This document shows, piece after piece, positions 6,271 to 8,052 of a DNA stretch of 8,052 bases; within the stretch, counting starts at the first letter, position 1; every line of letters starts with the position of its first letter. The DNA comes from Thermoanaerobacterium sp. Lineage in GTDB: Bacteria; Bacillota; Thermoanaerobacteria; Thermoanaerobacterales; Thermoanaerobacteraceae. Under the pieces are notes generated by a model. The model saw nothing but the letters and a program-made list of their open reading frames with translations, ran no database searches and was not told the origin of the DNA. The DNA is taken from contig JASBVU010000071.1 in NCBI GenBank assembly GCA_029960905.1, forward strand, positions 1 to 8,052, in the 5' to 3' direction. The position numbers and the translations under genes were made by a program.

Positions 6271-7659
6271 GTGGAAAAAGAAAAGATTCTTAAAGTGCGT
6301 GACATCGTCCTTATGAATGTAGTCGCAATCATAGGTTTGAGATGGCTTCCACTTGCCGCAAAATATGGAGCATCTTCTGTGATGCTTTGGATCTTAGCTT
6401 CTATATTATTTTTCATACCGCAGGGTCTTGCGGTAGCTGAACTCTCTACAGGATGACCTTATGAAGGCGGCTTGTACGTATGGGCAAAGGAAGCATTTGG
6501 CGACAAATACGGCTTTTTAACGTCATGGTCATATTGGCTTACTAATGTGGTGTATTATCCGTCTATGCTAATATACATCGCCAGCACTGCTGCTTATATG
6601 GTGAATCCTAAGCTTGCAGATAATGACCGATTCGTATCCATATTCATATTTGTACTTTTCTGGATAATAACGCTTGTAAATGTCAATGGTCTTAGCTTAA
6701 GCAAATGGCTTTCAAATGCAGGCGGCCTTTTTGGAACAATAATACCGGGAATACTGCTTATCGGTTTTTCTATATACTGGGTTACAGGGCTTCACCAGAA
6801 AATTCAAGCAACATACACAGTTTCATCACTTTTCCCTAATCTATCAAGTTTAAGCAATATCGTCTTCTTTTCATCCATGATATTTGCTTACGCAGGGCTT
6901 GAATTAGCGCCAACACTGGCGGAAAAAACAGAAAATCCTGAGAGGACTTTCCCGAGAGCGATAGTATTATCTGCTATCATCATACCAGCATTGTACATCC
7001 TTGGCACCATCTCCATAACTTTCATCGTTCCTCAGAAGGAAATAGGCTTAGCAACTGGAATAATGCAAGCAATACAAATCATATTCAACAAAATTGGCTT
7101 AAAATATTTAATAGGCGTCGCTGCATTTTTGATATTTATTGGAGGCATTGGCGGTATAAATGCATGGATAATAGGCCCCATAAACATGATCTTTACAAGC
7201 TCAAAAGGCATTATGCCCCAATTCTTCACAAAGTCCCACGATAAGTATGGAACACCCGTAAATGCCATGATTACACAAGCAGTTATCGTAAGCCTTCTTA
7301 TACTTATGGCTTTCTCGACTCCAACTGTAGAGTCAGCATATTGGCTTCTGTCCGCCATGACATCGATACTCTACTTCATACCATATCTTGTGATGTTTTC
7401 TGCATTGATCGTCCTAAGGTATAAAAAGCCCGATGTCAAAAGATTGTACAAAATCCCATTTGGAAATTTCGGAGCTTGGCTTGTTGGAGGAATAGGCTTC
7501 TTAGTCGTGTTATTCTCTATTGTTCTTTCTATTATACCACCTGCAGGAATGAAATTGGGAAGCCTTCTCTGGTATGAAGTTAAACTAGTAGGCGGAACAA
7601 TTCTGTTTTTAATAATTGGCTTTTTAATATACAGAAACTACGAAAAAAGACATGTATGA
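6271..7659 (+). pseudogene. APC-family amino acid permease interrupted by one in-frame TGA
   Basis: Encodes a polytopic membrane transporter of the amino acid/polyamine/organocation superfamily, about 462 residues if read through, which is normal length with about 12 hydrophobic segments. The opening MEKEKILKVRDIVLMNVVAI, then ELSTG, and PYEGGLYVWAKEAFG are typical of TM1 to the TM2-3 loop in GadC/YjeM-like permeases. Codon 62 (6454-6456) is TGA exactly where relatives commonly have Trp (STGWPYEGG), so a single TGG-to-TGA change explains it. Everything after it stays in frame with no other damage to the TGA stop at 7657-7659. The GTG start has AAGGAGG (6257-6263) 7 nt upstream. As written, only a useless 61-residue fragment would be made; re-initiation at TTG 6472 lacks a well-spaced ribosome site. 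It could be a very recent mutation or a sequence error. Substrate unknown. It is monocistronic, with a terminator right after the stop. Confidence 0.85.
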
Positions 7660-7660
7660 T

Positions 7661-7691
7661 AAAAGGCATTCCACTTTGTGGAATGCCTTTT
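7661..7691. terminator. Bidirectional intrinsic terminator
   Basis: AAAAGGCATTCCAC (7661-7674) pairs perfectly with GTGGAATGCCTTTT (7678-7691) around TTT, giving a 14-bp stem flanked by an A run and a T run. It starts 2 nt after the permease stop. It also follows 2 nt after the stop of the small minus-strand ORF at 7694, so it can serve transcripts arriving from both sides. Confidence 0.92.
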
Positions 7692-7693
7692 TC

Positions 7694-7768
7694 CTAACGC
7701 TTCTCTATATATGTCCATTTCCAGTCGCTATCAACTCCGACAGAATGCCTTAAAGTATAAATATTCAT
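7694..7768 (-). CDS. Possible 24-residue small protein overlapping the DUF47 stop
   Basis: ATG at 7766-7768 overlaps the TGA stop of the upstream DUF47-type gene as ATGA, a layout typical of translational coupling. The ORF runs 24 codons, ending RHSVGVDSDWKWTYIEKR, to a TAG located 2 nt before the shared terminator. Two Trp, two Tyr and mixed charge make it look protein-like, and it fills exactly the space between gene and terminator. No family is recognised and no strong ribosome site is visible beyond the coupled stop. It may be chance or a decayed tail; existence as a gene is uncertain. Confidence 0.35.
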   Translation of the reverse strand: MNIYTLRHSVGVDSDWKWTYIEKR

Positions 7769-8052
7769 ATTTCTTTCACAAGAATATGGCCTAATATTTC
7801 TCCCGCCAAATCCATCTTATCAGCACAGTTATTTAAATGCCTGTATATTTCTCTCATCTTCAAGATGTACTTTATATCATCGCTTTTTAAAAGTTCAGCC
7901 AAATACTTCCTGTAGTATGATTCCATCTCATTTTCAAGTTTTTTAGCTTTTAGCGCACAGTCCATTGCTACTTTCTTATCCTTATCAAGGTTATAAACAC
8001 TTTTGGCAATAAGCTCTGTACCACTCAATATGACATCCACCATTTCCCTAAG
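7765..8052 (-). CDS. DUF47/PhoU-like protein, C-terminal part (continues past right edge)
   Basis: Ninety-five C-terminal residues of an all-helical protein open to the window edge (upstream codons read Leu-Arg-Glu before the first Met, so that Met is internal). The pattern of a MVDVILSGTELI helix, KKLENEMESYYRKYLAELL and KMREIYRHLNNCADKMDLAG, ending in a hydrophobic helix with VKEI, fits the C-terminus of the DUF47 family. In that family an ExxR/K-type exchange with E-x-Y-x-H-L and a following D residue resembles PhoU metal-binding repeats. Family members are about 205 residues and usually pair with a Pit-type phosphate permease, acting as accessory or regulator. No pit gene lies downstream here, so any partner would be upstream, outside the window. 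It ends in TGA overlapping a small ORF. Family call moderately firm, role inferred. Confidence 0.72.
   Translation of the reverse strand, partial: LREMVDVILSGTELIAKSVYNLDKDKKVAMDCALKAKKLENEMESYYRKYLAELLKSDDIKYILKMREIYRHLNNCADKMDLAGEILGHILVKEI

Noticed and set aside
6454..6456. TGA read as Trp by an altered genetic code
   Set aside because: TGG is used throughout, and IIC, the permease and the DUF47 gene all end at normal TGA stops; the GH4 TGA replaces Gly rather than Trp.

Overview
The window is AT-rich, with strong AGGAGG-type ribosome sites, a sigma-54-dependent LevR-type PTS regulator and clostridial-style sugar genes. This points to a low-GC Firmicute, probably an anaerobic saccharolytic clostridium such as a Thermoanaerobacterium relative; the genus is a guess from protein flavour.

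Most of the window (about 1-6100, minus strand) is a lactose/cellobiose/chitobiose-type PTS locus. In transcription order it holds: a 900-residue LevR-family activator; a -24/-12 (sigma-54) promoter with TGTGTAT-type repeats about 70-125 bp upstream of it; the membrane permease IIC; a wrecked ChbG/YdjC-type sugar deacetylase; IIB; IIA; a wrecked C-terminal piece of a family 4 6-phospho-beta-glucosidase (ChbF/LicH type); and the first 75 residues of a family 1 6-phospho-beta-glycosidase that runs off the left edge. The regulator should open the sigma-54 promoter, the PTS proteins import and phosphorylate a beta-linked disaccharide, and the GH1 enzyme would cleave it. The two lost genes, ChbG-like and ChbF-like, are the pair that handles diacetylchitobiose in the E. 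coli chb operon. This suggests the locus once used chitin disaccharide and has narrowed to cellobiose-like sugars. The regulator also has Cys in place of the invariant P-loop glycine, so the whole locus may be decaying or altered.

From 6097 to 6270 lies a divergent promoter region with an inverted repeat that overlaps the likely -35 boxes on both strands. To its right, on the plus strand, is an APC-family amino acid permease interrupted by a single in-frame TGA at a probable Trp codon. A strong hairpin terminator at 7661-7691 separates it from a minus-strand pair: the C-terminal part of a DUF47/PhoU-like protein entering from the right edge, and a possible 24-codon ORF overlapping its stop codon by ATGA.

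I see no mobile element, CRISPR array, tRNA or rRNA, and no convincing new multi-gene system. The most interesting signals are the correlated gene decay, the P-loop substitution, the sigma-54 control region and the small overlapping ORF.
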